Shown here in pieces: positions 44,569 through 53,755 of a stretch of 64,000 bases of DNA. Origin of the DNA: Sphingobacterium pedocola. GTDB lineage: Bacteria > Bacteroidota > Bacteroidia > Sphingobacteriales > Sphingobacteriaceae. The translations under genes were made by a program, and so were the position numbers. Where the stretch lies: contig NZ_MU158690.1 in NCBI RefSeq assembly GCF_015209965.1, positions 946,605-1,010,604 on the forward strand, in the 5' to 3' direction. Position 1 is the stretch's first letter; every line of letters begins with the position of its first letter. The notes below the pieces were generated by a model. It was given only the letters and a program-made list of their open reading frames with translations. It did no database searches and was not told the origin of the DNA.

Positions 44569-45417
44569 ATGTCTAAGAATCTACAGGTAACGATCGATAA
44601 AGACTCCGGATTTTGTTTTGGGGTTGTCTATGCTATTGATATGGCTGAAGAAATCCTTGAAGAAGATGGATATTTGTATTGTTTGGGGGATATCGTACAC
44701 AATGACGAGGAGGTGGCAAGGTTAAAAGCGAAAGGCCTTCGGATTATTGGTCATGAAGCTTTGCCAAGTTTACAAAACGAAAAAGTGTTGATTCGCGCGC
44801 ATGGTGAAGCCCCCGAAACGTACCAGGTTGCCTTGGAGAATAATATTACATTAATAGATGCTTCCTGTCCGGTGGTTTTAAAACTTCAGAACCGGATCAA
44901 GACATCCCACGATGACAATGAGAAAATCTTGATTTTTGGGAAACATGGACATGCAGAAGTGATTGGTTTGCAGGGGCAAACTAATAATCAAGCGTTGGTA
45001 TTCCAAGATATTGATGAACTAGATGAGGTAGAATTACCCCCTTCTTTTACGCTGTATAGTCAAACTACCAAAAGTGTAGACAAGTTCTACGCAATCAAAG
45101 AAGAATTGATCAATAGAGGATACGAAGTTAAGGCCAATGATACGATCTGTCGCCAGGTCTCCAATCGGTATGAAGATTTGGGTGATTTTGCACGACAATA
45201 TGACAAAGTACTTTTTGTTTCGGGTAAGAAATCCTCGAATGGGAAGGTCCTATATGATGTGTGCAAAGCAGCAAATTCCAATTCCTACTTCATTTCAGCG
45301 TCGGACGAGATAGAATCTTCTCTTTTTCAAGAGAATGAAACGGTTGGAATCTGTGGAGCGACATCTACCCCCATGTGGCTTATGAAAGAGGTGAAACATG
45401 TCCTCGAAAGTTTATAA
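44569..45417 (+). CDS. ispH: 4-hydroxy-3-methylbut-2-enyl diphosphate reductase
   Basis: A 282-residue [4Fe-4S] enzyme (LytB) for the last step of the MEP isoprenoid pathway, giving IPP and DMAPP. The cluster ligands are Cys16 (SGFCFGV), Cys100 (DASCPVV) and Cys194 (NDTICRQ). The His and Glu of the active site are in IRAHGE and FGKHGHAEV. It is followed by hemH in the same direction with its own promoter box. Confidence 0.95.
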   Translation: MSKNLQVTIDKDSGFCFGVVYAIDMAEEILEEDGYLYCLGDIVHNDEEVARLKAKGLRIIGHEALPSLQNEKVLIRAHGEAPETYQVALENNITLIDASCPVVLKLQNRIKTSHDDNEKILIFGKHGHAEVIGLQGQTNNQALVFQDIDELDEVELPPSFTLYSQTTKSVDKFYAIKEELINRGYEVKANDTICRQVSNRYEDLGDFARQYDKVLFVSGKKSSNGKVLYDVCKAANSNSYFISASDEIESSLFQENETVGICGATSTPMWLMKEVKHVLESL

Positions 45418-45475
45418 TAGGTCATGTGATCTTCATATTCTAATATAGCGCATCTTATATGGTGTAAAATTTGAT

Positions 45476-45483
45476 TATTTTTG
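45476..45483 (+). promoter_or_regulatory. -7 box for hemH, predicted near-leaderless
   Basis: TATTTTTG matches TAnnTTTG and ends 7 bp before the ATG at 45491. The -33 element is unclear. Confidence 0.45.
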
Positions 45484-45490
45484 TGCTTAA

Positions 45491-46519
45491 ATGAGTAAGA
45501 GAGCTATTAAAGGCGTACTATTGGTACAGTTGGGTACACCCGACTCCCCTAAAACCGCGGACGTACGAAGATATTTGACAGAGTTTTTGATGGATGGTAG
45601 AGTGATCGATATTCCCCGTTTAGGGCGAAATCTACTTGTTAAAGGCGCCATTGTTCCAAAGCGTGCTGCGCAATCAGCTGCTACATACGCAACGATATGG
45701 GACGAAACAAATGGCTCTCCACTGATGTACTACAGCCTGTTGCAACAACAGATGCTTCAGGAAGAATTGGGGGAAGAATATCACGTCGAATTGGCCATGC
45801 GTTATCAAAATCCTTCCATAGACTCGGCCTTGCAAAGAATGCAAAGCATGCGCTTAGAATCTATTCGGGTTATTCCGCTATTTCCACAGTATGCTTCTGC
45901 TACCTCTGGCTCTGTTATTGAGAAGGTTATGGAGATCATGCGAACATGGCCCTATTTTCCACATGTTTCCTTTGTCAACAGTTACTGCGAAGATGCAGAT
46001 ATGATTGATACGTTTGTAGATCATGCGTTGCGGCATGATATTGCGGCGCACGACCATATTTTATTCAGTTACCATGGTCTTCCCGTGCGTCAACTGGGTA
46101 AAGTGGATCCTACGGGCAACTTAGTCTGTCCGGAAACGGGATGTGACTCCTGCAAGATGGAGACAAATGTGTTCTGCTACTTGTCACAATGTTATGGGAC
46201 AACCCGGGCGATTGCCAAAAAGTTGAATTTGAAGGAAGATCAGTATACCGTCTGTTTTCAGTCACGCCTTGGAAAGACCCCGTGGATTCAGCCGTACACC
46301 TCAGATACATTACACGATTTGGCGAGTAAAGGCGTTAAAAAACTATTGGTATTCAGTCCTGCTTTTGTATCTGACTGTATCGAAACGATCGATGAAATTC
46401 AAGTGGAGTATGCCAATGAATTTAAAGCATTGGGGGGTGAACAGGTAACTATGGTGGAAAGTTTGAATGACGATCCAAAGTGGATTCGGGCGCTAAAGCA
46501 ACTAGCGCTTAATAATTAA
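45491..46519 (+). CDS. hemH: Ferrochelatase
   Basis: A 342-residue enzyme inserting ferrous iron into the porphyrin, the final step of haem biosynthesis in the protoporphyrin pathway. Motifs are LVQLGTPDSP at the N-terminus, PLFPQYASATSGSV, the catalytic His in FSYHGLP and CFQSRLGKTPWIQPYT. An extra Cys-rich stretch (VCPETGCDSCKMETNVFC) recalls the cluster-binding cysteines found in some ferrochelatases. The metallophosphoesterase gene starts 13 bp downstream. Confidence 0.95.
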   Translation: MSKRAIKGVLLVQLGTPDSPKTADVRRYLTEFLMDGRVIDIPRLGRNLLVKGAIVPKRAAQSAATYATIWDETNGSPLMYYSLLQQQMLQEELGEEYHVELAMRYQNPSIDSALQRMQSMRLESIRVIPLFPQYASATSGSVIEKVMEIMRTWPYFPHVSFVNSYCEDADMIDTFVDHALRHDIAAHDHILFSYHGLPVRQLGKVDPTGNLVCPETGCDSCKMETNVFCYLSQCYGTTRAIAKKLNLKEDQYTVCFQSRLGKTPWIQPYTSDTLHDLASKGVKKLLVFSPAFVSDCIETIDEIQVEYANEFKALGGEQVTMVESLNDDPKWIRALKQLALNN

Positions 46520-46532
46520 AATAAGAAAAACT

Positions 46533-47789
46533 ATGTTGATTTTCAACGCAATATTATTACTGGCATTTGATTTTTATATTTTTTTTGCATTACGTGCGAC
46601 GAAGATAAAATTTGTGCATACCAAATGGTTTACGGTACTCTGGTGGGGCTATTCCATTAGCCTTTTACTCGGACTAATTGTAGCTGCCGAATTTAGCATT
46701 CCATTGGCGTATCGTTCGGTTGTGTTAGTGGCATTTTTTATGACAGCGGCCTGTAAATTTATATTTATTCTTATTCTTTTGATTGATGATATACGTAGAG
46801 GGGGGATATGGATAGCACGTTTATTTAAGCCATTGCAGAAAATGACAGTTGCTGAGCACACCGCCGTGCTGGATGAACCTCTTCCCGAACGACCTAAGCA
46901 TGGGATCTCCCGCTCGGAGTTTTTGACGAAATCAGGTTTAGTGGTTGCTTCCTTACCGCTATTCCCGTTATCTTGGGGCGTAATATCAAGCGCGTACGAC
47001 TACCGTATCAGACGACAAAAATTGGTTTTACCGAATTTGCCAAAAGCTTTTCACGGAATGAAACTAGCACAGATATCAGATGTTCACTCCGGATCGTTTT
47101 ATAATCACAAGGCCGTATTAGGCGGCATAGAGATGTTGCTTGGTGAAAAACCCGATATGATATTCTTTACCGGGGATTTGGTGAATAATGTAGCATCTGA
47201 AATGAGGGATTACCAAGATATATTCTCTAAACTAAAAGCGGATTTAGGTGTCTTTTCTACGTTGGGTAATCACGATTATGGGGATTATTATTACGGTAAA
47301 GAAGATAGTGCAGAAAAGCAAAAAAATCTACAGCGCCTAATTGAAACGCAAAGAATAATGGGGTGGGATCTGCTAATGGATGAAAACCGTACCATTAAAG
47401 TAGGGAATGAGGAGATTTCGGTAGTGGGTGTTCAAAACTGGGGTACGGGTCGTTTTCCCAAGAAAGGAGATCTAACGAAAGCCTTAGTAGGAACAGAAGA
47501 TAAAGCGGTAAAGTTACTTTTATCGCATGACCCCTCACATTGGAGAGCACAGGTGCTCGATACCGATGTAGATGTGATGTTTGCCGGTCATACGCATGGT
47601 ATGCAATTCGGCGTACGAGGCGAACATTTTCAGTGGAGTCCGGCTAAGTTTATTTATAAGGAATGGGCCGGTTTATATAAAGAGGACAATAAGCAGCTTT
47701 ACGTTAATACGGGTTATGGTTTTCTAGGATATCCCGGGAGGGTAGGAATTTTGCCCGAGATTACTATTTTTGAATTAGTGACGGGGTAG
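46533..47789 (+). CDS. Membrane-anchored metallophosphoesterase
   Basis: A 418-residue calcineurin-like phosphoesterase with N-terminal hydrophobic segments (about residues 1-20, 35-55, 62-85 and 135-150) that place the catalytic domain outside the cytoplasm. Metal-binding motifs are SDVHSG (Asp183, His185), GDLVNN (Asp215), GNHDYG (Asn246, His247), LSHDPSH and AGHTHGMQFG. It resembles YkuE/YaeI-type phosphodiesterases that act on lipids, though the substrate is unproven. It is cotranscribed with hemH. Confidence 0.92.
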   Translation: MLIFNAILLLAFDFYIFFALRATKIKFVHTKWFTVLWWGYSISLLLGLIVAAEFSIPLAYRSVVLVAFFMTAACKFIFILILLIDDIRRGGIWIARLFKPLQKMTVAEHTAVLDEPLPERPKHGISRSEFLTKSGLVVASLPLFPLSWGVISSAYDYRIRRQKLVLPNLPKAFHGMKLAQISDVHSGSFYNHKAVLGGIEMLLGEKPDMIFFTGDLVNNVASEMRDYQDIFSKLKADLGVFSTLGNHDYGDYYYGKEDSAEKQKNLQRLIETQRIMGWDLLMDENRTIKVGNEEISVVGVQNWGTGRFPKKGDLTKALVGTEDKAVKLLLSHDPSHWRAQVLDTDVDVMFAGHTHGMQFGVRGEHFQWSPAKFIYKEWAGLYKEDNKQLYVNTGYGFLGYPGRVGILPEITIFELVTG

Positions 47790-47864
47790 CCGTAAATCTT
47801 GGTTGTCCTGATCCGCTTAATTTGTGGCATAGCGCAGCGTTTGTTCGATGCTAAATCCCAATTT

Positions 47865-50800
47865 TTATTCGACTTTTAAAGGGATCACTAAAACAAATAC
47901 ATTTAAATTTTCGGTATTTTTATCATAATGTAGTGAGCCACCATGTAACTCTGCAAAGGAATAGGCAAGGGCTAATCCCAATCCCGAACCTTTTATCCGG
48001 TAATGGGAGGAGGCGCGTTTAAAGGGTTTGAAAATTTGCTGTACCTCTTCTTCCGTGAGAAGTACGCCATCATTCTTGACTTCAATCTGAAAGGTATCGT
48101 TCGTAGACTGTTTACGAAGGTGGATAATTAGGGTGTTATCGGCATACTTAATAGCATTGGATAACAAATTCGATAGGATCTTATAAATAGTTTCTATGTC
48201 AATATGTGCTTCCAACTCTTCGTCTATATCAGTGTGAAGTCTCAGCCTTTTGCTTTCTATCAACGGAGCGAATTCTTGCAATGCGACGTATATGAGGTCG
48301 CTGATCTTTTGCAGTTGAAGTTGTAGGGAAAACTCGCTGCTTTCTATCTTTCTAAAATCAAGCAGGTTGTCGGTCAACGTAAGGAGCTTTTCCGTGTTTT
48401 GATGAATACTGTGTAGCCATTTGTCTGTTTTCGCGGTATCGGCGCCCTGAAGGATTTTTTCTAGAGGAGCTTTTATCAGCGTCAATGGAGTTTTGATATC
48501 ATGCGTAATACGCATAAAGAAATCCATCTTGGCTTTATAGAGTTCTTGTTCTTTATGGTTCTTGATGACTTCAAGACGACGCCTGTTTTTTTCCTTTATA
48601 CGATTATCATAGATAGACGCCGCAAAATATATGAACAACACCATTAGAATGAGATATACAACGAATGCAGGTGTGCTAGCCCAAAGTGGGGGTTTAATTC
48701 TGATTTGTACGTGCTTCTCGTCGGATATAGGGGCACCATTGGCGTCGGTTGCTACCACTTCAAATCGATACTTCCCAGGGGGAACCTTGGTGAAATTTGC
48801 TTTACCATTGTTACGTAAAAATGTCCACGCCGTATCAAGTCCAACCAATCGATAGCGATAGGAAGTCGACTTGGCGGATACAAAATTTAACGCTGCAAAA
48901 TCGATACTTATTGTAGATTCATCATGATTCAGTTCAATCTGGTCCGTATAGATAACAGATTGGCTGAGATTTCCATCTCTTCCGCCGATGCTTAGCTCCC
49001 GTTGATGTGTTTGGATCCCTGTAATGAATACCGGTGCGCGCAAATTCGTGTTAAAATGCTCGGTCATCAGTTGTGGATTAAAACGTATTAAACCACGTGA
49101 GGAACCGAAATAAATATAACCTTTGCTATCCTTGAATACAGAGTTGTAATTGAACTGAAGACCAAGTAATCCCAGTTCAGTATCGAAAAGGTCAATCGTA
49201 TGCTTATGAATATCCATTTTAACAAGGCCGCGTGAGGTACTTATCCATAGATTTTCATCGCTGTCTTCTTGAAAACCAAAGATCAGGTTGCTGGGAAGAC
49301 CATCTTTTTTAGTGATTCGACGGAACTTATTTGTCTTTTCATTCCAAAGTGCTATCCCGTTTTCAGTAGCAGCCCAGATATTTCCTTTTGAATCTTGGAA
49401 TACCCGATTGACGCGATTGCTATTGAGTGATTGATTATCTTGCGGGTTATGGACAAATCGGATACGAGAACCGGTAGTTGGGGATAGTTTAAATAGCCCA
49501 TCGCGCCAAGTCGTCAGCCAGAGGTTTCCGGTTTTATCTTCGTAGATAGAGGTGTACCAAATGTGCCGTTGCATATGCTTTATCGGTTGAAACCGATCTT
49601 CACCGGGAAAGAATTCGTATGCCCCACGCGATGTAGCCAATAGGATTCTTCCTGAACGGGTACGGTAAATCGAGAATACAAAATTATCACCCAATTCTCC
49701 GTGTGTATTTTTATTGTTAAAATGTTTGATTACTTTCTTTGTACGGACGTCGACGACATCCATACCCTGATGAAATGTGCCGACCAAAAGGCTGTCTCCG
49801 GCAAGAGCCAACCCATGGATGTTGCTGTGCGCCAAATGTGCATTTTGATCTAAGGTAAAAAAACTGTTTTCTCGCTGATTCCATACGGTGAGTCCATGAT
49901 CTTCTGTTCCTATCCATAAATTATGGTAGCGATCTTCGACAATTTCCCGTATTGCATGCCCTTGAATGGAATTGGCTGTAGACCTTGGGAAAATTTTCTC
50001 AAAGTACGTATGTTGTAGATGATAATATTGAATACCACCAAAATAGGTGCCCACCCACATGCCACCCTGATGATCCTTGGAAAGCGTGTAAATCGCGTTA
50101 TCGGTAAGGCTCCAAGGGTTGTCTTTTTCATGTTGCAATTTACTATAATGATTATTGGTTATATTATAAATGAAGAGACCTGCTTCTGATGCCACCCACA
50201 GCGACGTATCGGTAACCTGCAATATATCGCGGATGTACAAGGGGGTAGATGGAGATGGACTAGCAATGACCTGACTAATCGTTTGTTCTTTCTTGGCATA
50301 TTTAAACAATCCTTCTTTGGAAGTCCCTATCCAGATATTACCTTCTCGATCAACGAATAGTTTCTTGATCTCTGTTGGAAGGGAAGTAGTAGTGGGTAGT
50401 GGATACCGTACGTTTTTTGCAAGAGAAATAAGATGTTTACCAACACCTATCCATACATTATTGTCTCTGTCGAAACAAAAACTGGATACCAGATGTTGCT
50501 TAGATTCTGTTTTTCGTTCCAGATGCTTCTTGTCGGTATCGTAACAAAAAAGCTCATTGTTTGCGATAAACCAAATATTGCCTACGTGATCTTCTTCAAT
50601 TTTTACGATTTCTCTTTTATGAACCTCTTTTAAAGTGGTGAAATGTTCGCTTTTCGGGTCAAAGATGTACACGCCCTGATCTGTGCCTATCCAAAGCATT
50701 TTATCCCGACTAACAGTAATGCTGTGAATGAAGTTGCTCCCAAGACCATCTTCTTTTTCGGTGTCTGCGTAAAAATGCTTAAAGTTATATCCATCAAATC

Positions 50801-50999
50801 GATTCAAACCATCGCGTGTACCGAACCACATAAAGCCGTCTTTATCTTGTGCACTGCATAAAATAGCATTGTTTGATACACCGTTTTCTACTTGATAATG
50901 GTTGAAGTAATATAATTGCGCATCGGCTTTGTGAAAAGGAATAAAGAGTGTAACAAGTAAAGTAGTATATAATGATGCCAACAACCTATGAATTCTCAT
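47865..50999 (-). CDS. Two-component propeller sensor histidine kinase (N-terminal half of a split HTCS)
   Basis: A 1044-residue membrane sensor. A signal peptide (HKADAQ, about residue 28) is followed by about 14 beta-propeller (Reg_prop) repeats, such as DGFMWFGTRDGLNRFDGYNF and GNIWIGTSKEGLFKY, making two periplasmic propellers. Next are a Y_Y_Y domain (about 715-785), one transmembrane helix (FVVYLILMVLFIYFAAS), HisKA (MRITHDIKTPLTLIKAP) and HATPase (NLLSNAIKYADN, GSGLGLALAYS). It stops right after the kinase domain, whereas classical hybrid two-component systems continue into REC and AraC domains. Those are encoded separately at 55141-55920. It is divergent from the GH43 genes, which it likely controls. 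Confidence 0.93.
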   Translation of the reverse strand: MRIHRLLASLYTTLLVTLFIPFHKADAQLYYFNHYQVENGVSNNAILCSAQDKDGFMWFGTRDGLNRFDGYNFKHFYADTEKEDGLGSNFIHSITVSRDKMLWIGTDQGVYIFDPKSEHFTTLKEVHKREIVKIEEDHVGNIWFIANNELFCYDTDKKHLERKTESKQHLVSSFCFDRDNNVWIGVGKHLISLAKNVRYPLPTTTSLPTEIKKLFVDREGNIWIGTSKEGLFKYAKKEQTISQVIASPSPSTPLYIRDILQVTDTSLWVASEAGLFIYNITNNHYSKLQHEKDNPWSLTDNAIYTLSKDHQGGMWVGTYFGGIQYYHLQHTYFEKIFPRSTANSIQGHAIREIVEDRYHNLWIGTEDHGLTVWNQRENSFFTLDQNAHLAHSNIHGLALAGDSLLVGTFHQGMDVVDVRTKKVIKHFNNKNTHGELGDNFVFSIYRTRSGRILLATSRGAYEFFPGEDRFQPIKHMQRHIWYTSIYEDKTGNLWLTTWRDGLFKLSPTTGSRIRFVHNPQDNQSLNSNRVNRVFQDSKGNIWAATENGIALWNEKTNKFRRITKKDGLPSNLIFGFQEDSDENLWISTSRGLVKMDIHKHTIDLFDTELGLLGLQFNYNSVFKDSKGYIYFGSSRGLIRFNPQLMTEHFNTNLRAPVFITGIQTHQRELSIGGRDGNLSQSVIYTDQIELNHDESTISIDFAALNFVSAKSTSYRYRLVGLDTAWTFLRNNGKANFTKVPPGKYRFEVVATDANGAPISDEKHVQIRIKPPLWASTPAFVVYLILMVLFIYFAASIYDNRIKEKNRRRLEVIKNHKEQELYKAKMDFFMRITHDIKTPLTLIKAPLEKILQGADTAKTDKWLHSIHQNTEKLLTLTDNLLDFRKIESSEFSLQLQLQKISDLIYVALQEFAPLIESKRLRLHTDIDEELEAHIDIETIYKILSNLLSNAIKYADNTLIIHLRKQSTNDTFQIEVKNDGVLLTEEEVQQIFKPFKRASSHYRIKGSGLGLALAYSFAELHGGSLHYDKNTENLNVFVLVIPLKVE

Positions 51000-51204
51000 G
51001 AATGATACAATTTTGGTTTATTTTGAATAAAAAGGACAATTTTTTGCAAGCCTTAATTTTAAACTTTGCGTCAGCTGATTTACAATTCAGTGGTGTCCGA
51101 TCGGTAGGTGTTATTTAATCATCAAATTGTGATTCAATAATACGTATCCGATTACAATTATAAGCAAACTTAGATAAATCGTGTTGAATAGAAATATAAA
51201 TTTA

Positions 51205-52323
51205 ATGAAGAAGATGAAATCGCTTAGGTCGATGTTGGGGAAAAGTATGTATAGCATTTTTTTGCTCCAATCGCTGGGAGGAATACTTTTTCTTTCCTCT
51301 TGTCAGATTTTTGATCAGAAAATAGATAGAAACGAGTACGAGGTTTCTAAAATGAAACAATTTACTAATCCGGTATTCGAACCTATTTTGGCCGATCCTA
51401 CTGTAATTAGGGACGAGGATGCAGGGCTGTTTTACGCGTACGGTACCGAAGATAATTGGGGGGATGGGAAAGGCAACCGATTGATGCCGATCCTGCGGTC
51501 AAAGGATCTGATTAATTGGCATTATGTCGGTGATGTTTTTGCGAAAAAGCCGAACTGGAAACACCACGGGGGATTATGGGCGCCAGATATTAATAAAATC
51601 AATGGGAAGTACTATCTTTATTATTCGTATTCGCTCTGGGGAGATTCAGATCCTGGTATTGGACTAGCTATTGCCGATAAGGCGGAAGGTCCTTTCGAGG
51701 ACAAAGGTAAATTGTTTACAACGCGTGAAATCAACGTTCCCAACTCGATCGATCCGTCTTTTTATGAAGAAGATGATGAGAAATTTCTATTTTGGGGAAG
51801 TTTTGGCAACGGAGCAGCGCAAGGAATACACGGAATTCCATTGGCCAAAGATGGGGCAAGTGTACCCGATCTCACCAAGAAATTCAAAGTAGCGGCCGGT
51901 GATTGGGAAGCAGCGATGATCCATAAGCGAGCAGGGTATTATTATTTTTTTGGATCCAAAGGAAGTTGCTGTGAGGGTGCCAATAGTGAATACCATGTAC
52001 TGGTTGCTAGATCGAAATCCTTGAAAGGTCCTTATCTCGATAAAACCGGACGGGATATCAACGAGCGTGGTGCCGGAACGGTGCTACTGAGAGGGAATGA
52101 ATGGATGGTCGGACCTGGTCATCATAGCAAGATTATCAAGGATGATGAAGGCACGGACTGGCTACTGTATCATGCCATTCAAAAGGATGAAGCAAAAGTT
52201 TCAAGTGGCGCAAGTAGGCGTGTATTGATGTTGGATAAAGTAGTGTGGACGGATAGTTGGCCGATTATTGGACAAGGTGTTCCAACGCAGCAGTCGGATG
52301 TTGTTCCTGTATTTAAAAATTAA
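51205..52323 (+). CDS. GH43 family glycosidase, lipoprotein
   Basis: A five-bladed-propeller glycosidase of the GH43 type (arabinofuranosidase/xylosidase clan). Start ATG 51205 is preferred over the upstream GTG at 51181; the lipobox is LFLSSC. Counting from 51181, catalytic residues are Asp72 (ILADPTV), the pKa-modulating Asp191 (NSIDPSFYE) and the acid Glu243 (DWEAAMI). The substrate is probably an arabinan, xylan or related side chain, but the sequence alone does not decide it. It is the first gene of the plus-strand glycan locus. Confidence 0.9.
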   Translation: MKKMKSLRSMLGKSMYSIFLLQSLGGILFLSSCQIFDQKIDRNEYEVSKMKQFTNPVFEPILADPTVIRDEDAGLFYAYGTEDNWGDGKGNRLMPILRSKDLINWHYVGDVFAKKPNWKHHGGLWAPDINKINGKYYLYYSYSLWGDSDPGIGLAIADKAEGPFEDKGKLFTTREINVPNSIDPSFYEEDDEKFLFWGSFGNGAAQGIHGIPLAKDGASVPDLTKKFKVAAGDWEAAMIHKRAGYYYFFGSKGSCCEGANSEYHVLVARSKSLKGPYLDKTGRDINERGAGTVLLRGNEWMVGPGHHSKIIKDDEGTDWLLYHAIQKDEAKVSSGASRRVLMLDKVVWTDSWPIIGQGVPTQQSDVVPVFKN

Positions 52324-52326
52324 TGA

Positions 52327-52596
52327 ATGATGAAACCGAGATGTAAAATGGTATTGCTGAATGGGGAAAGTATTTTTACATCGAGCTCTCATCAACCGTT
52401 GAAAAAAAATTATAAAATGATGAAACCGAGATGTAAAATGGTATTGCTAAATGGGGAATGTGTTTTTACATCGAGCTCTCATCAACCTTTAAAAATAAAT
52501 TATAAAATGATGAAACCGAGATGTAAAATGGTATTGCTAAATGGGGAATGTGTTTTTACATCGAGCTCTCATCAACCTTTAAAAATAAATTATAAA
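52327..52596 (+). repeat. 90-bp triplicated leader with duplicated start codons and hairpins
   Basis: Three head-to-tail units (52327-52416, 52417-52506, 52507-52596). Units 2 and 3 are identical; unit 1 differs at a few bases. Each begins ATGATGAAA, as does the true start of the next gene at 52597, and each has GATGTAAAA pairing with TTTTACATC. All units stay open in frame, so a 90-residue N-terminal extension is possible on paper, but it would bury the signal peptide. Confidence 0.9.
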
Positions 52597-53679
52597 ATGA
52601 TGAAAATAAGTGTTATTTTGATGTTGTTGATATGCAGTTTATCTAGCATTTCCACGGGTTTTGCACAGTCAAACAACCCCTTAGAGGTCGCGTTCGGTGA
52701 TCCGTTTATCGTGTATGACGAAACCTCAGACCGCTACTATATGTATGGTACCGGAGGTGTAGAAAATGGATTTATGGCCTATGCTTCCGATGATCTAAAG
52801 AATTGGGAAAGCCAGGGAACGGTGTACACCGCGAAACAGGATAAATCATGGGGAACAAAGGACTTTTGGGCTCCCGAGGTGTATAAGCGCAATGGCAAGT
52901 TCTATATGTTCTACAGCGCGCATTGGAAAGAAAATCCAACGAACGAACTGGAAAACTACCGTATTGGCATAGCCGTGTCGGATAGTCCTACAGGACCATT
53001 TATAGATGTGACAGGTGCTCCATTGTTTGATCCGGGATATCCTGTGATAGATGGCAATGTTTATTTTGGAGAAGATGGTAAACTGTATCTGTATTATTCC
53101 AGATGCTGTTATAAAAATCCGGTACAATCGGAAATTGCAGATTGGGCTAAACAACAAGGGTTATTTCAGGAAATTGAAGAAAGTTGGATCTACGGCGTGG
53201 AGCTTGCCGCAGATTTTTCCAAGATTGTTGGCGAGCCCAAGTTATTACTGCGTCCTCCAGTATCAATGAAAGATAAGCAGTCCGAATGGGAAAGTCGGTC
53301 AGTAACTTCACGCGAGGTAAACAGAAGATGGACAGAAGGTTCTTATCTTTTTAAAAAAAATGATGTATATTACATGATGTATTCGGCAAATCATTTTGGT
53401 GGCGAAAATTATGCAGTAGGTTATGCAACTTCCAAACATCCCCTGGGACCTTTCGAGAAGTCTGCTAGTAATCCGATTCTGCAAAAAAATATCCATCAGG
53501 GTGGTGTCGTATCTGGTACGGGACACAATAGCATACTGAAAGATAGAGATGGGAAATTATGGTGTGTATATCACGCGCGAACTAAGGAAACGGGTAATGA
53601 GCGGCTGGTGTTTTTAGATGCGTTGGAGATTTTGCCTAATGGACAATTAGTGGTACACGGACCGACAGTTAAGCCCTAA
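52597..53679 (+). CDS. GH43 family glycosidase, secreted
   Basis: A 360-residue secreted GH43 enzyme. The start ATGATGAAAATAAG at 52597 gives a normal signal peptide ending at about residue 24 (STGFAQ); the in-frame ATG at 52327 lies in the 90-bp repeats. From 52597, catalytic residues are Asp35 (FGDPFIVY), Asp152 (VIDGNVYF) and Glu247 (WTEGSYLF). It is a paralogue-like partner of the preceding enzyme with different substrate-pocket sequence, suggesting complementary linkages in the same glycan. Confidence 0.9.
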   Translation: MMKISVILMLLICSLSSISTGFAQSNNPLEVAFGDPFIVYDETSDRYYMYGTGGVENGFMAYASDDLKNWESQGTVYTAKQDKSWGTKDFWAPEVYKRNGKFYMFYSAHWKENPTNELENYRIGIAVSDSPTGPFIDVTGAPLFDPGYPVIDGNVYFGEDGKLYLYYSRCCYKNPVQSEIADWAKQQGLFQEIEESWIYGVELAADFSKIVGEPKLLLRPPVSMKDKQSEWESRSVTSREVNRRWTEGSYLFKKNDVYYMMYSANHFGGENYAVGYATSKHPLGPFEKSASNPILQKNIHQGGVVSGTGHNSILKDRDGKLWCVYHARTKETGNERLVFLDALEILPNGQLVVHGPTVKP

Positions 53680-53755
53680 TGCGCTAGGAATACTGGTTTT
53701 TTTTAATCAGACTTCCTTAAATTATACAACCGGTAAAAATAAAAGGTATCATAGA

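Noticed and set aside
52327..52596. 90-residue N-terminal extension of the second GH43 enzyme
   Set aside because: The extension is a triplicated copy of the start region and would bury a good signal peptide; the start at 52597 is preferred.
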